64,000 nucleotides of DNA, taken from contig NZ_RJUL01000008.1 of the NCBI RefSeq assembly GCF_003751625.1, positions 1 through 64,000 on the forward strand, written 5' to 3'. A program made the position numbers and the translations under genes. The notes under the pieces were generated by a model. The model saw nothing but the letters and a program-made list of their open reading frames with translations. It searched no databases and was not told where the DNA came from. Each line of letters starts with the position of its first letter. Within the stretch, counting starts at the first letter, position 1. Source of the DNA: Gallaecimonas pentaromativorans. Its GTDB lineage: Bacteria; Pseudomonadota; Gammaproteobacteria; Enterobacterales; Gallaecimonadaceae. Shown here in pieces: positions 15,182-24,508 of this stretch.

Positions 15182-17313
15182 GGCAGGGGCGGGAAATCGG
15201 TGGTCCACTGGCGCTGGTAGGGGGCGGGTGCCACCACCAACTGCCGGGCCTTGACTGGCAGGCCGGCCACCCTCAGGTAACCGTCAACACCGATGCTGGC
15301 CAGGGTATCGCCAGGTTTGGCGGGCATGCCGCTGTGGCCATCAAGCAGGGCCAGTGGCCGACCTTCGTCATCCAGCAGCTGCAAGCGGGCCAGGGTGGCT
15401 TCTACCGTGGCATTACCATCCAGTCCTTCGACTTTGACCAGCCAGGGGCTGGCGGGATCGGCGCTAAAGGCAAGGGGCTGCCAGCCAGGGGTGCCGGTGC
15501 AGTCAAGGCGGGTGGTAACCGACTGGCCGTAAAAGTAGCGGCGTTTGCCATCGTCGGTGGCCAGCACCATTTGTTGCCCCGGCGCGGCAAAGCCAAGATA
15601 ACCCGCCTCAGGCACGGCCGCCGGCTGCCAAGTCACGGGGTGGCCGTTCTCGCTAAAGCCCTTGTCGAGGCTTAGCTTGCACAAGGGCTGCCAGGCGGTG
15701 GGCAGGGTCAGCAGCAGCCCCTGGCCTTTATCCAGGTGCAGCGCCGGTTCCAAGGGGGCGCTGTCACTGCCCTCAAAGAGGGCCAATGCTTCGGGAGGCG
15801 GGTAGTGGGGGTTGGCAAGGTAGCGATTTGGGCTGACAAAGCTCACTTCGCGGCGCAGCACCGGCTCGGGGCTTCGCTCCAGCACATAAAAGGTGACTTG
15901 GCCCGGCGCCTTGTCCAGGTGAAACACCAGGTGCTCGGCGCCCTGGCCTGCGATGCTGGCGATGGCCTCTTTCTCTACCGGTTGCAGCCAGTCTGGCAGA
16001 GACTTGGTGTCGTTTTGCCAGTTCATGGTGCCTTGCAGGCCGTCAAAGCCCAACAGCCAACTGGTGGCGGTGTTGGTGTGGCTCAGGGTGAGCTCAAGGG
16101 GCGCGTTGGGCGGCGAGCTTAAGGTGAGGGTTTGGCCGCCAAGGCTTAGCTGCTGGCTTTTACCGGGCTGCAAGGTCAGGCTTTTGGCGCGCACTGTGGT
16201 GGCGTAGAGCTTGGCGTCGGCCCTGATGCTGGCAATGGTGGTGGGGTTTTCTTGCCAACCGGTGCGAGCAAGCGAGGTGTCGATGCGGGCGATATCGCCG
16301 TAGAGCGGGTAGCGCGAGCGCTCCTGGACGAGCAAGGCGTCTTTTATCACCTGGCCGCTGGCGTCCAGCGCCTCGATATTATCCAGCGCCAGCTCCTGGC
16401 GGTCCGGGTTGCCGGGCAAGAAGTAGCTCAGGCGCAAGTCGTCATGGCGCCGGTCGATGTAGCCCTCGGCGTAGAGGTGGTCGGTGGCCGGGGCGTGGCT
16501 TTGCTGCTCGGGAGGCGTGGGAATGGCAAAGGGCTCGTCGTCTCGCTGTTGGTAATGGGTGCGATAACTCAAGGATGCGAGCGAGCTACCCTTGGGCGCC
16601 ATCACCATCAAGGTGCGCAACTGGCCGGTGATGCCAAAGCGCTCGAAGGGAGCCTCCATCACCAGGGCCATGTGGGTCAGCCAGGTGGTTTTTCTGTCAA
16701 ATTGCAGGCGCCCGTAAAGGCGCGCTTGCTCGGCCTCGGCGCTGAAGTGAGCGCTTAGCTGCAAAGGGGTTACCTCGTCCACGGTGAGGGTGGCGCGGTG
16801 GCCCTGGATATCCGGCAAGGCCAGGGTAGCGCCCGGGGTGGCGGGAATGGCGCTGACAAACCCCGGCACCGCCATGCCTTGGCGCAACTGGCGGATAAGA
16901 TCGCTGCCGCCGCGCTCAAGGGCCTTTTGCCACAAAGCCTGGTCGTGGCCTTTAAGGGTGACCAGCGCGCCGCTGTTGGCGTCCACGGCCAGCTCAAAGC
17001 CGGCGGCCATCAACTGGCGCCACTCCTTGTCGCCGCTGCTTGGTTGGTCGCTACGCAGTCGCCCTTGGCCACTGGCGTCCAGCGCCATGTAGTCATTGGC
17101 GATATCAAAACGCAGCACCTTGCCGGTTTCGGTGACCCGGTAACGCACCAGAGACTGGCTGTCCACGTGCTGGCTGGGGTAGTGGCCGTCCGGTTTGACC
17201 AGGGTGCTGGTCACTACCTGGTAGCTTTGTTCGTCCCCTAGCTTGGGGGAGAACACCAAATCGTCGTTGCAGCCGCCGAGCAGCAGCAACGCCAGTAGCA
17301 CCAAGGGCCTCAT
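15178..17313 (-). CDS. large lipoprotein of unknown function
   Basis: About 711 residues. Lipoprotein signal MRPLVLLALLLLGGCNDD with lipobox LGGC and Cys at 15; Asn-Asp-Asp after the cysteine. The mature part is beta-rich throughout with no recognised domain. The longer open frame upstream is out of character (Arg/Pro-rich) and lies inside the preceding gene, so the ATG overlapping the upstream stop (ATGA) was chosen. The overlap on both sides indicates translational coupling in an envelope operon with the repeat protein and the membrane protein. I do not recognise a function. Confidence 0.82.
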   Translation of the reverse strand: MRPLVLLALLLLGGCNDDLVFSPKLGDEQSYQVVTSTLVKPDGHYPSQHVDSQSLVRYRVTETGKVLRFDIANDYMALDASGQGRLRSDQPSSGDKEWRQLMAAGFELAVDANSGALVTLKGHDQALWQKALERGGSDLIRQLRQGMAVPGFVSAIPATPGATLALPDIQGHRATLTVDEVTPLQLSAHFSAEAEQARLYGRLQFDRKTTWLTHMALVMEAPFERFGITGQLRTLMVMAPKGSSLASLSYRTHYQQRDDEPFAIPTPPEQQSHAPATDHLYAEGYIDRRHDDLRLSYFLPGNPDRQELALDNIEALDASGQVIKDALLVQERSRYPLYGDIARIDTSLARTGWQENPTTIASIRADAKLYATTVRAKSLTLQPGKSQQLSLGGQTLTLSSPPNAPLELTLSHTNTATSWLLGFDGLQGTMNWQNDTKSLPDWLQPVEKEAIASIAGQGAEHLVFHLDKAPGQVTFYVLERSPEPVLRREVSFVSPNRYLANPHYPPPEALALFEGSDSAPLEPALHLDKGQGLLLTLPTAWQPLCKLSLDKGFSENGHPVTWQPAAVPEAGYLGFAAPGQQMVLATDDGKRRYFYGQSVTTRLDCTGTPGWQPLAFSADPASPWLVKVEGLDGNATVEATLARLQLLDDEGRPLALLDGHSGMPAKPGDTLASIGVDGYLRVAGLPVKARQLVVAPAPYQRQWTTDFPPLP

Positions 17314-18230
17314 GGCTGCGCCTCGAGCGCTGCCTTGGCGGGTAACACCAGCAGCGTCATGGTCATCAGGGTCAGCACCATCTGGCTGGTGCCGGCCAGG
17401 ATGCAGGCCAGCATCAACTGCCAGGCCTCGCCCTCGAGGCTGAGCACCCACTGGCAAAGGCCGATAAGGGCCGACAACCCCAGATAAGTGCCGATAAAAG
17501 GCGCCTTGGCCAGCCCGGCGTTATTGAGGCGCTTGACCACCAGCACCAGCCAGTAGATGACGGTGGCGGCAAACAGCAGCACCATGGCCATGGTGGCCAC
17601 CGTGAGCATGGCAAGGCTGAGGCTCGCCATCCACGACAGCAGCGCCCCCACCACCAGCACCACCAAGGCCATCAGCAGGTTCTTGTAGAAAAAGGCGCTG
17701 GCACTGATCTGGCTGCTGGCGGCTCTTGCCGGATTCAATGCCGCCAGGGGGTGGCGGCCAATGCCGGGCCTGAAGGCGGCAACCGCCACCAGGGCGAAGC
17801 ATGTTGCCAGCGTTACCAGCCCCAGGGCGAAAAGGTAGGGCTGGGCGCCGTCGGTCAAGGCGTTCTCGAAGTTGGAGCTCATGCCTGCCAGGCGCCTTGG
17901 CAGCCGGGTCAGCACGTAACAGCCGAAGGCCAGCAACGGCGCCAAAAAGCGCCCACAAACACCCCGCGCCAGCAGGTAGCAAATGGCCAGCATCGGCAGG
18001 TCGCCCAGTACCCAGGTCGGCTGGAAGAATTCCAGCAGCACTTGCAGCTTGTTGCCGATGAAGGGGTCAGTGCCGTTACGGTCCGCGTTTTCGATGACGC
18101 TTATCAGGTAACGCTGGCCCAGGGTGCTGGACAGCTCCAGCTGCAACAGCAGGGCCAGGCCGATAAAAAAGCGGGTTCTGTCGAGGCTTTGGCGGGGGGC
18201 GAGAAAAATATCCTTGAGGATTGCCAGCAT
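17310..18230 (-). CDS. polytopic membrane protein of unknown function
   Basis: A 306-residue protein with about seven hydrophobic segments. It starts with a short cytoplasmic part (LKDIFLAPRQSLDRTRFFIG) that resembles the opening of several DUF805/Yip1-like membrane proteins, but I cannot assign it. First gene of the operon running to 13490; it overlaps the following lipoprotein by the four bases ATGA. Probably anchors or feeds an envelope complex made with its two partners. Confidence 0.78.
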   Translation of the reverse strand: MLAILKDIFLAPRQSLDRTRFFIGLALLLQLELSSTLGQRYLISVIENADRNGTDPFIGNKLQVLLEFFQPTWVLGDLPMLAICYLLARGVCGRFLAPLLAFGCYVLTRLPRRLAGMSSNFENALTDGAQPYLFALGLVTLATCFALVAVAAFRPGIGRHPLAALNPARAASSQISASAFFYKNLLMALVVLVVGALLSWMASLSLAMLTVATMAMVLLFAATVIYWLVLVVKRLNNAGLAKAPFIGTYLGLSALIGLCQWVLSLEGEAWQLMLACILAGTSQMVLTLMTMTLLVLPAKAALEAQP

Positions 18231-18451
18231 GGGTCCGTCCGTGGGCTTGAAGGTGGCGGCATGATAGGGAATTTCCCCAGGCAGGACCAGCCAGGCCGGG
18301 TAGGTTGCACCTTTGCTCCGTTAAGTGGCAGGCCCTTTGCTGCAAAAGTGAGCGAAAACGCCGTTTTTTCAAGGCGGGCCACTATCTTCCTTTGCTAAAC
18401 AGCCACTTCCTTTCTAGTCTTTGGCCTATCCAAGCCCGCCAAGAAGGCCTT

Positions 18452-19486
18452 ATGGCAACCCGAATTCTTATCTGCGACGACTCAGGGATGGCCCGCAAGC
18501 AAATGGCCCGTTCCCTGCCCGCCGACTGGGAGGTCGATGTCCAGTTTGCCAAGGATGGGCGCGAAGGCCTGCAATTGATCAAGGCCGACAAACCCGAGCT
18601 GCTGTTTCTGGATCTCAACATGCCCGACGTGGACGGCTATCAGGTGCTGGAGGTGCTCAAACGCGCCAACATCCAGCTGCCGGTGATCGTGGTGTCTGGG
18701 GACATCCAGGAAGAGGCTCACCGGCGGGTAAAAGCCCTGGGGGCACTGGATTTCATCAAAAAACCCATGGCCGCAGACAAACTGCTGGCGGCCCTGGAGG
18801 CCACCGGCCTTTACCGAAAAGCCGCCGCCAAAGCGCCCGAGGCGGCGCCCGCCCCCCCGGCGGCCGAGCCGCAGCGCCAACAGCGCCCGGCCCTGGAGCT
18901 GTCTCCCGAGCTTCGCGACGGCTACCAGGAAGTGGTGAACGTGGCCATGGGCCAAGCCGGTGCCATGCTGGCCCAGATGCTGGGGATCTTCGTCAAGCTG
19001 CCCATCCCCAAGGTTGACCTCTTGGAGCTCAGCGAAATGCAGATGGCGCTGCAGTCGGCCATGTCAGACCGAGTCTCGGCCATCTGCCAGGGCTTTATCG
19101 GCCCGGGGCTGTCTGGCGAGGCATTATTGCTGCTGGACGACGCCGACCTGGGCGACCTGGCCCGGCTGCTCAAATACGAGGGCGAGCTGACCCCGGCGGT
19201 GGAAGTGGAGCTGCTGACCGACATCGCCAACGTGCTGACCAGCGCCTGCCTTGCCGGCCTTGCCGAGCAGCTGGACGTGCGTTTTTGCCAAGGCCACCCC
19301 ACGGTGCTTGGCTTGCACCGCGATCTGCACGAACTGCTGCGCCACGCCAAATCCTGGCAGCGGCTGCTGGCGGTGGAGATAAGCTACGGCCTGGAGGATT
19401 ACAACATCACCTTCGACTTGTTGATCCTGCTGACCGAGTCGTCCCTGCATACCCTCAATTTCAAAATCGCCCACCTGCTGGAGTAA
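18452..19486 (+). CDS. response regulator with CheC/CheX-like phosphatase domain
   Basis: A 344-residue protein. N-terminal receiver domain: acidic pair in LICDDSG, phospho-acceptor Asp in LFLDLNMPDVDG, Thr/Ser in VVSGDIQ and Lys in FIKKPM. A Pro/Ala linker (about 125-150) leads to a CheC-like domain (about 155-340) with ELRDGYQEVVNVAMGQAGAML and VELLTDIANVLTSACLAGLAE, which match the paired E..N phosphatase helices of CheC. It probably dephosphorylates CheY-like regulators. Start ATG at 18452 follows AAGAAGG; upstream in-frame sequence is non-native. Three bases separate it from the PAS gene, so they form an operon. Confidence 0.9.
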   Translation: MATRILICDDSGMARKQMARSLPADWEVDVQFAKDGREGLQLIKADKPELLFLDLNMPDVDGYQVLEVLKRANIQLPVIVVSGDIQEEAHRRVKALGALDFIKKPMAADKLLAALEATGLYRKAAAKAPEAAPAPPAAEPQRQQRPALELSPELRDGYQEVVNVAMGQAGAMLAQMLGIFVKLPIPKVDLLELSEMQMALQSAMSDRVSAICQGFIGPGLSGEALLLLDDADLGDLARLLKYEGELTPAVEVELLTDIANVLTSACLAGLAEQLDVRFCQGHPTVLGLHRDLHELLRHAKSWQRLLAVEISYGLEDYNITFDLLILLTESSLHTLNFKIAHLLE

Positions 19487-19489
19487 CTG

Positions 19490-19930
19490 ATGAGCGCGCT
19501 TTCCGAACTCAACGAGATCCATTGGCTGGTGGAGCTGTTGCAGAATGTCGATGTGGGCATGATGGTGCTGGACCGCGACTACAAGGTGCAGAGCTGGAAC
19601 GGCTTTTTGGAAAACCACAGCGGCATGTTGCCAAGCCAGGTCAAAGACCGGGTGCTGTTTGACGTCTTTCCCGAGCTTGAGCGGCCCTGGTTCGAGCGCA
19701 AGGCGGCCATGGTCTTTACCTTAAAAAGCCGCGCCTTTGTCACCTGGGAGCAGCGCCCCTACCTGCTGCGGTTCAACAACTACCGGCCCATCACCGGCAC
19801 CGCCGAGTTCATGTACCAGAACGTCACCCTGTTTCCCATCACCGGCCTGACCGGCGATGTGACTCATATGGCGGTGTTGATCTACGACATGACCGATCTG
19901 GTGCTGGCCCGTCAGGACACCAGCAAATAA
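19490..19930 (+). CDS. stand-alone PAS domain protein
   Basis: A 146-residue protein made of one PAS fold: VDVGMMVLDRDYKVQSWNGFLENHSGMLPSQVKDR at the start is the typical first strand-helix pattern, and VTHMAVLIYDMTD ends the domain. There is no output domain. Ligand or cofactor is not clear. It follows the REC-CheC gene by three bases and probably acts as its sensory partner. Its last 19 bases overlap the convergent small membrane protein gene. Confidence 0.85.
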   Translation: MSALSELNEIHWLVELLQNVDVGMMVLDRDYKVQSWNGFLENHSGMLPSQVKDRVLFDVFPELERPWFERKAAMVFTLKSRAFVTWEQRPYLLRFNNYRPITGTAEFMYQNVTLFPITGLTGDVTHMAVLIYDMTDLVLARQDTSK

Positions 19931-20055
19931 AGGAATACCCCAAAGCCGCCAAAGAGGCAGGCGCCCAGCAGCAGGGTGATCAGTAACGAGGGTGGTGCCT
20001 GGTGAGGTGTGGCGAGCCGGTCCTGGCTCGGCTTTGACGCGGCGGTTTTAGCCAT
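19912..20055 (-). CDS. 47-residue single-pass membrane protein
   Basis: Small protein with an N-terminal polar region (MAKTAASKPSQDRL) and one hydrophobic segment (LLITLLLGACLFGGFGVFLYLLV). The start at 20055 is supported by GGAAAGGA eight bases upstream; the open frame goes further but without a ribosome site. The AT-rich stretch 20056-20110 would be its promoter. The gene is convergent with, and overlaps, the PAS gene. Function unknown. Confidence 0.6.
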   Translation of the reverse strand: MAKTAASKPSQDRLATPHQAPPSLLITLLLGACLFGGFGVFLYLLVS

Positions 20056-20180
20056 GGGAATCCTTTCCATGTATATAACGAATTGATTATTAACAATTAT
20101 TGCAATCCATGCCATAGCGGATACTAGTGCAGCGACGCCGCTTTGCCAAGTTAGGCGTCGCTGCATTAGCCCGGCCCGAA

Positions 20181-22793
20181 TTAGCCGGTGTTACGCATAC
20201 CGGCGGCAATACCGGCCATGGTGACCATCAACGCCTGTTTGACCGGCTCTGGCGCCGTCTCCGAAGCCCGGGCCCGGCGCAACAACTCGGCCTGCAGGAT
20301 GTTGAGCGGGTCGGTGTAGGGGTTGCGAAGCTTGATGGACTCTTGCAGCCAGGGGTCCTGGTCCATCAGGAACTCTTCCTTGGACAAGGTCAGCAGGGTG
20401 TGAATGCCCTCGTGGAGCAGCGCCCGCAGCTGTTTACCCAGCGGCCACAGGTGCTCCGGCACCAAGCGCTGATCGTAATAAGCCGACAGCTCCGAGTCGG
20501 TCTTCATGTACACCATCTCCAGCATATCCAGCCGCGCCTTGAAGAAGGGCCAGCGTTGGTAGAGGGTTTCCAGCTCTTGCTGGCGGCCGGCCTCAATCAT
20601 GTTGCGAAGGGCCTGGCCGGCGCCCAGCCAGGCCGGCAGCATCAGCCGGTTCTGGGTCCAGGAGAAGATCCAGGGAATGGCCCGCAATGACTCCACACCG
20701 CCATCGGGGCGGCGTTTGGAGGGGCGGCTGCCAAGGGGCAGGCTGGCCAGCTCCTGCTCGGGGGTGGCGGCGCGAAAATACGGCACAAAGTCCTTGTGGC
20801 CGCGCACCACGGCCCGGTAGGCGGTGCAGGCGTCGTCAGCCATTGTGTCCATCACCTCGCGCCAGCTCTGCTCGGGCTCGGGAGGCGGCGACAAGCGTGC
20901 TTCCAAAATGGCGGTGATGTAAATCATCAGGCTGTTTACGGCAATGGCCGGTTGGCCAAACTTGAAGCGGATCATCTCCCCTTGCTCGGTAACCCGCAGG
21001 CCGCCGTCCACCGAGCCTGGCGGTTGCGACAAAATGGCTCCTTGGGCCGGGCCGCCGCCGCGGCCAACGGTGCCGCCGCGGCCGTGGAAGAGCCGCAGGC
21101 TGATGCCCCGCTCCTTACCGATGTTCACCAGCGCTTCCTGAGCCCGGTACTGGGCCCAGGCGGCGGCAATCACCCCGGCGTCCTTGGCGGAATCCGAGTA
21201 GCCAATCATCACCTCCTGGTGGTGGTTGGCGTAGTCGCGGTACCAGGGCACATCCAGCAGCGCCGTTATCACATCGGCGGCGTTGTTGAGATCGTCCAGG
21301 GTTTCAAAGAGCGGCGCTATGGGCATGGCCCACTGCATGCCGGCTTCTTTGAAGAACAGCGCCACCGCCAGCACGTCCGAGGGTTGCGAAGCCATGGAGA
21401 TGATGTAAATGCCCAAGGCCTCTTTGGGCTGGCGGGCCACCACTGCAAAGGTGTCCAGCACCTCCTGGGTGTCGGCGCCCGGTTGCCAGTTGCGGGGAAT
21501 AAGGGGCCGCTTGGAGTTGAGCTCGGCCAGCAAGAACTGTTGGCGCTTGGCCTCGTCCCATTCGAGGTAGGAGCCCAGACCAAGGTAACGGGTTACTTCG
21601 TCTACGGCCTCGGCGTGGCGGCCCGAGTCTTGGCGGATATCCAGGCGAATGAGGTTCAGGCCAAAACAGCGGGCGCGGATGATCATATCCAGCAGCGGGC
21701 CGTCGGCGATTTGCTCCATCTTGCACTCGTAGAGGCTCTTGTGCACCGCCAGCAGCGGCTTGAGGAAGTCCTCGTCCTGCCAGAGGATGTCGTCGCTGTC
21801 GGCCTGCTCACCGCGCAGGGTCGCCTCGATGTAATCGATGGTGTTGCGCAGCTGGCGGCGCACCTTGCGAAGGGCCACCCGGTAGGGCTCCTTGCTGTTG
21901 TCGCCCATGGCCATGACTTCGCTATTGGCCTGATGCATGGACAGCTCGGAGATAAGCGGGCTGATGTCGCGCAGGAACAAATCGGCCGCCGTCCAGCGAG
22001 CCAGCAACAGCACCCGCTCGGTGATTTTGGCGGTCACATTGGGGTTGCCGTCGCGGTCGCCGCCCATCCAGGAGGCAAAGCGCACCGGGCTTTTCTCCCA
22101 GGGCAGTTCCAGCTCGAACTGGCCCAGCTTGGCGTTGCACTGGCGGATAAAGTCCGGCACCGCGTCCCACAGGGCGTTTTCTACCGTGGCAAAGCCCCAT
22201 TTGGCTTCGTCCACCGGGGTGGGGCGGGCGGAGCGAATTTCATTGGTGTGCCAGGCCTGGGCAATGAGCTGGCGCAGCCGGTCTTGCCACTTTTGCTGCT
22301 CGCTGGTGCCGATGTTGGGGTTTTCAAGGGCCTTGAGGCAGTCGGCAATCTCGTCGTATTTGACGATAAGGGTGCGGCGGGTCACCTCGGTGGGGTGGGC
22401 AGTGAGCACCAGCTCGATGTCCATCTCCTTGAGCACCTGGGGCAGCTTGGCTTTTTGCTCGGCATTAAGGCCGGCCAGCAGCTCGTCGAGGCGGCGGCCG
22501 ACGCTGTCCATGTTATTGGTGACGCTAAAATGCTGCTCGGCGATGTTGGCCAGGTTCAAAAACTGGTTAAAGGCCCGGGCCACCGGCACCAACTCGTCGT
22601 CGGGCAGGCTGGTGAGGGTTTCCAGCAGCTCGTCGCGCCGGGCGCGGTCGCCAAAGCGGGCGGCCTTGGCCAGCTGGCGAATGGCCTCGATGCGATCGAG
22701 ATAAGCCTCGCCCTGATCGTGGGCGATGGTCTGGCCCAGCATGTCGCCGAGCATGTGAACTTGTCGTTTCAGGGCGCCGTATTGGTCAGCCAT
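20181..22793 (-). CDS. ppc: phosphoenolpyruvate carboxylase
   Basis: An 870-residue cytoplasmic enzyme that carboxylates phosphoenolpyruvate to oxaloacetate to refill the TCA cycle. Full length and collinear with E. coli Ppc. Visible motifs: LTAHPTEVTRRT with the catalytic His, GGDRDGNPNVT, GYSDSAKDAG, FHGRGGTVGRGGGP and the C-terminal RNTG that binds the inhibitor aspartate. Strong ribosome site AGGAGGA before the ATG. The next gene upstream (ghrA-like) ends only 12 bases away, so both may share a transcript. Confidence 0.98.
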   Translation of the reverse strand: MADQYGALKRQVHMLGDMLGQTIAHDQGEAYLDRIEAIRQLAKAARFGDRARRDELLETLTSLPDDELVPVARAFNQFLNLANIAEQHFSVTNNMDSVGRRLDELLAGLNAEQKAKLPQVLKEMDIELVLTAHPTEVTRRTLIVKYDEIADCLKALENPNIGTSEQQKWQDRLRQLIAQAWHTNEIRSARPTPVDEAKWGFATVENALWDAVPDFIRQCNAKLGQFELELPWEKSPVRFASWMGGDRDGNPNVTAKITERVLLLARWTAADLFLRDISPLISELSMHQANSEVMAMGDNSKEPYRVALRKVRRQLRNTIDYIEATLRGEQADSDDILWQDEDFLKPLLAVHKSLYECKMEQIADGPLLDMIIRARCFGLNLIRLDIRQDSGRHAEAVDEVTRYLGLGSYLEWDEAKRQQFLLAELNSKRPLIPRNWQPGADTQEVLDTFAVVARQPKEALGIYIISMASQPSDVLAVALFFKEAGMQWAMPIAPLFETLDDLNNAADVITALLDVPWYRDYANHHQEVMIGYSDSAKDAGVIAAAWAQYRAQEALVNIGKERGISLRLFHGRGGTVGRGGGPAQGAILSQPPGSVDGGLRVTEQGEMIRFKFGQPAIAVNSLMIYITAILEARLSPPPEPEQSWREVMDTMADDACTAYRAVVRGHKDFVPYFRAATPEQELASLPLGSRPSKRRPDGGVESLRAIPWIFSWTQNRLMLPAWLGAGQALRNMIEAGRQQELETLYQRWPFFKARLDMLEMVYMKTDSELSAYYDQRLVPEHLWPLGKQLRALLHEGIHTLLTLSKEEFLMDQDPWLQESIKLRNPYTDPLNILQAELLRRARASETAPEPVKQALMVTMAGIAAGMRNTG

Positions 22794-22805
22794 GAGAATC
22801 CTCCT

Positions 22806-23723
22806 TCAATAACCGAGGGTCGTATTCACGACATGGTTAAGCGCCGTGCCTTGGCGCATTGCAAGATAGTTTTGATAGACCACCCTGGCCAAATCGTTAC
22901 CGCTTGTGATGCTGGCGTTGTGGGGAGTGACTGTTATGGTTGGATGCCGCCAAAACGGGTGCTGGCGGGGTAGGGGTTCTTGGATAAACACATCAAGGCA
23001 GGCGCCGCGCAGTTGGCCGCCGTCAAGGGCTGCCAGCAGGGCCTGCTCGTCAAGCTGGGCGCCGCGCCCAACATGGATAAGGTAAGGGGCGCTATTGAGC
23101 CGGGCAAAAAAGGCGCTGTTCATCAGCCCCTGGGTTTGGGGCGTCAGCGGCAGCAGGCACACCAGATAGTCGAGCCCGGCCAGAAACTCGCCAAGGGCCG
23201 CCTCACCGCTAAAACAGTCGATGCCCGGCAGTTGCCGGGGGCTGCGGCTCCAGCCTTTGACGCTAAAACCAAGGCCGGCAAGCTGGCCGGCCACATAGCC
23301 GCCCAACTCGCCAAGGCCCATCACCCCGACGCAGCCGCCCCGGCGATAATGGCGCTGCTGCCAATGTTGGTTGGTTTGGTCATTGGCCGTGGCCTGCCAC
23401 TGGCGCTGCTCGGCGAGGATGGCCAGCAGCACGTAATCGCGCATATCGGTTTTGAGGTTGGGGCTGATGGTGCGACACAGCGTCACCCCTGAGGGCAGCT
23501 CGGCGGCCAGGCCATCGACCCCGGCGCCCAGGCTTTGCACCACCTTGAGATTGGGAAACTGCGCCAAGGCACCGGCGGGAGGCTGCCAGGTAACGGCAAA
23601 CGCCACGGTCTGGGGAGCGGGGCAATCGGGCCAGAGCTGAATATCCAGCTGCTCATCCAGCGCCTTTAGCCGCTTGGCCAGACCCTCGCCGCCGCGCCCC
23701 GGCAGCACCAATGCCAGGCTCAT
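22806..23723 (-). CDS. ghrA: D-2-hydroxyacid dehydrogenase, GhrA-like glyoxylate/hydroxypyruvate reductase
   Basis: A 305-residue NAD(P)H-dependent reductase. The Rossmann motif is GVMGLGELGGYVAGQL; catalytic residues are Arg in GRGAQL, Glu in QEPLP and His in TPHNAS. Best fit is GhrA, which reduces glyoxylate and hydroxypyruvate. Its start overlaps the stop of the terC gene upstream (ATGA). Confidence 0.88.
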   Translation of the reverse strand: MSLALVLPGRGGEGLAKRLKALDEQLDIQLWPDCPAPQTVAFAVTWQPPAGALAQFPNLKVVQSLGAGVDGLAAELPSGVTLCRTISPNLKTDMRDYVLLAILAEQRQWQATANDQTNQHWQQRHYRRGGCVGVMGLGELGGYVAGQLAGLGFSVKGWSRSPRQLPGIDCFSGEAALGEFLAGLDYLVCLLPLTPQTQGLMNSAFFARLNSAPYLIHVGRGAQLDEQALLAALDGGQLRGACLDVFIQEPLPRQHPFWRHPTITVTPHNASITSGNDLARVVYQNYLAMRQGTALNHVVNTTLGY

Positions 23724-24469
23724 GCGCCATCACCGGGTTGGCGTTTTCTAAGTTGCACCGCTTTGCTGCGGCCTTTGCGGGCGCGGATATTAAGCACTTC
23801 CACTCCCAACGAGAAGGCCATGGCGAAGTACACGTAGCCTTTGGGGATGTCCAGGCCAAAGCCTTCGCCGGTGAGGGTAAAGCCCACCAGAATCAAAAAC
23901 GACAGGGCCAGCATCTTGATGGTGGGGTGGCGGTCGACAAAATCGCCAATGGCCTTGGCGGCCAGCATCATCACCACCACCGACAGCACGATAGCGATGA
24001 TCATCACCTCAATATGGTTGGCAAGGCCGACGGCGGTGATCACCGAGTCCAGGGAAAAGACGATATCGATAATGGCAATTTGCACCAGGGTGGCGGCAAA
24101 GGCGGCAGACTTGGGGGCTTCGTGGCTCTCTTGCTCGCCCTCCAGGCTGTTGTGGATCTCATGGGTGCTTTTCCAGATAAGGAAGAGTCCGCCGAGAATA
24201 AGGATGCTGTCGCGGCCGGTCACCGCGAAATCGCCAATCTGAAACCAGGGGCTGGTCAGCCCCATCACCCAAGACAGGCTCAGCAGCAACAAGATGCGGG
24301 TCAGCATGGCCAATCCCAGGCCAAGCAGGCGCCCTTTTTGCCGTTGCTGCTCGGGCAGCCTGCCTACCAGCACCGAGATAAAAATGATGTTGTCGATGCC
24401 AAGGACGATCTCAAGCAGGGTCAGGGTCGCCAAGGCGGCCCAGGCGCTGGGATCGGTTAACCATTCCAT
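23720..24469 (-). CDS. TerC family integral membrane protein
   Basis: A 249-residue protein with seven hydrophobic segments and the TerC signature: LTLLEIVLGIDNIIF with conserved Glu, Asp, Asn in the first half and IAIIDIVFSLDSVITAVG in the second. Members take part in metal (manganese) export and in metalating exported enzymes. Close to E. coli YgdQ in size. It leads a probable terC-ghrA-ppc transcript. Confidence 0.9.
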   Translation of the reverse strand: MEWLTDPSAWAALATLTLLEIVLGIDNIIFISVLVGRLPEQQRQKGRLLGLGLAMLTRILLLLSLSWVMGLTSPWFQIGDFAVTGRDSILILGGLFLIWKSTHEIHNSLEGEQESHEAPKSAAFAATLVQIAIIDIVFSLDSVITAVGLANHIEVMIIAIVLSVVVMMLAAKAIGDFVDRHPTIKMLALSFLILVGFTLTGEGFGLDIPKGYVYFAMAFSLGVEVLNIRARKGRSKAVQLRKRQPGDGA

Positions 24470-24508
24470 GATGTAAACCTGTTGTTAAATGACAACGCTT
24501 CCCCGATG

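Noticed and set aside
20796-22973. 725-residue open frame opposite ppc
   Set aside because: Antisense shadow of the well-supported ppc gene; composition rich in His/Gly/Val as expected for such shadows.
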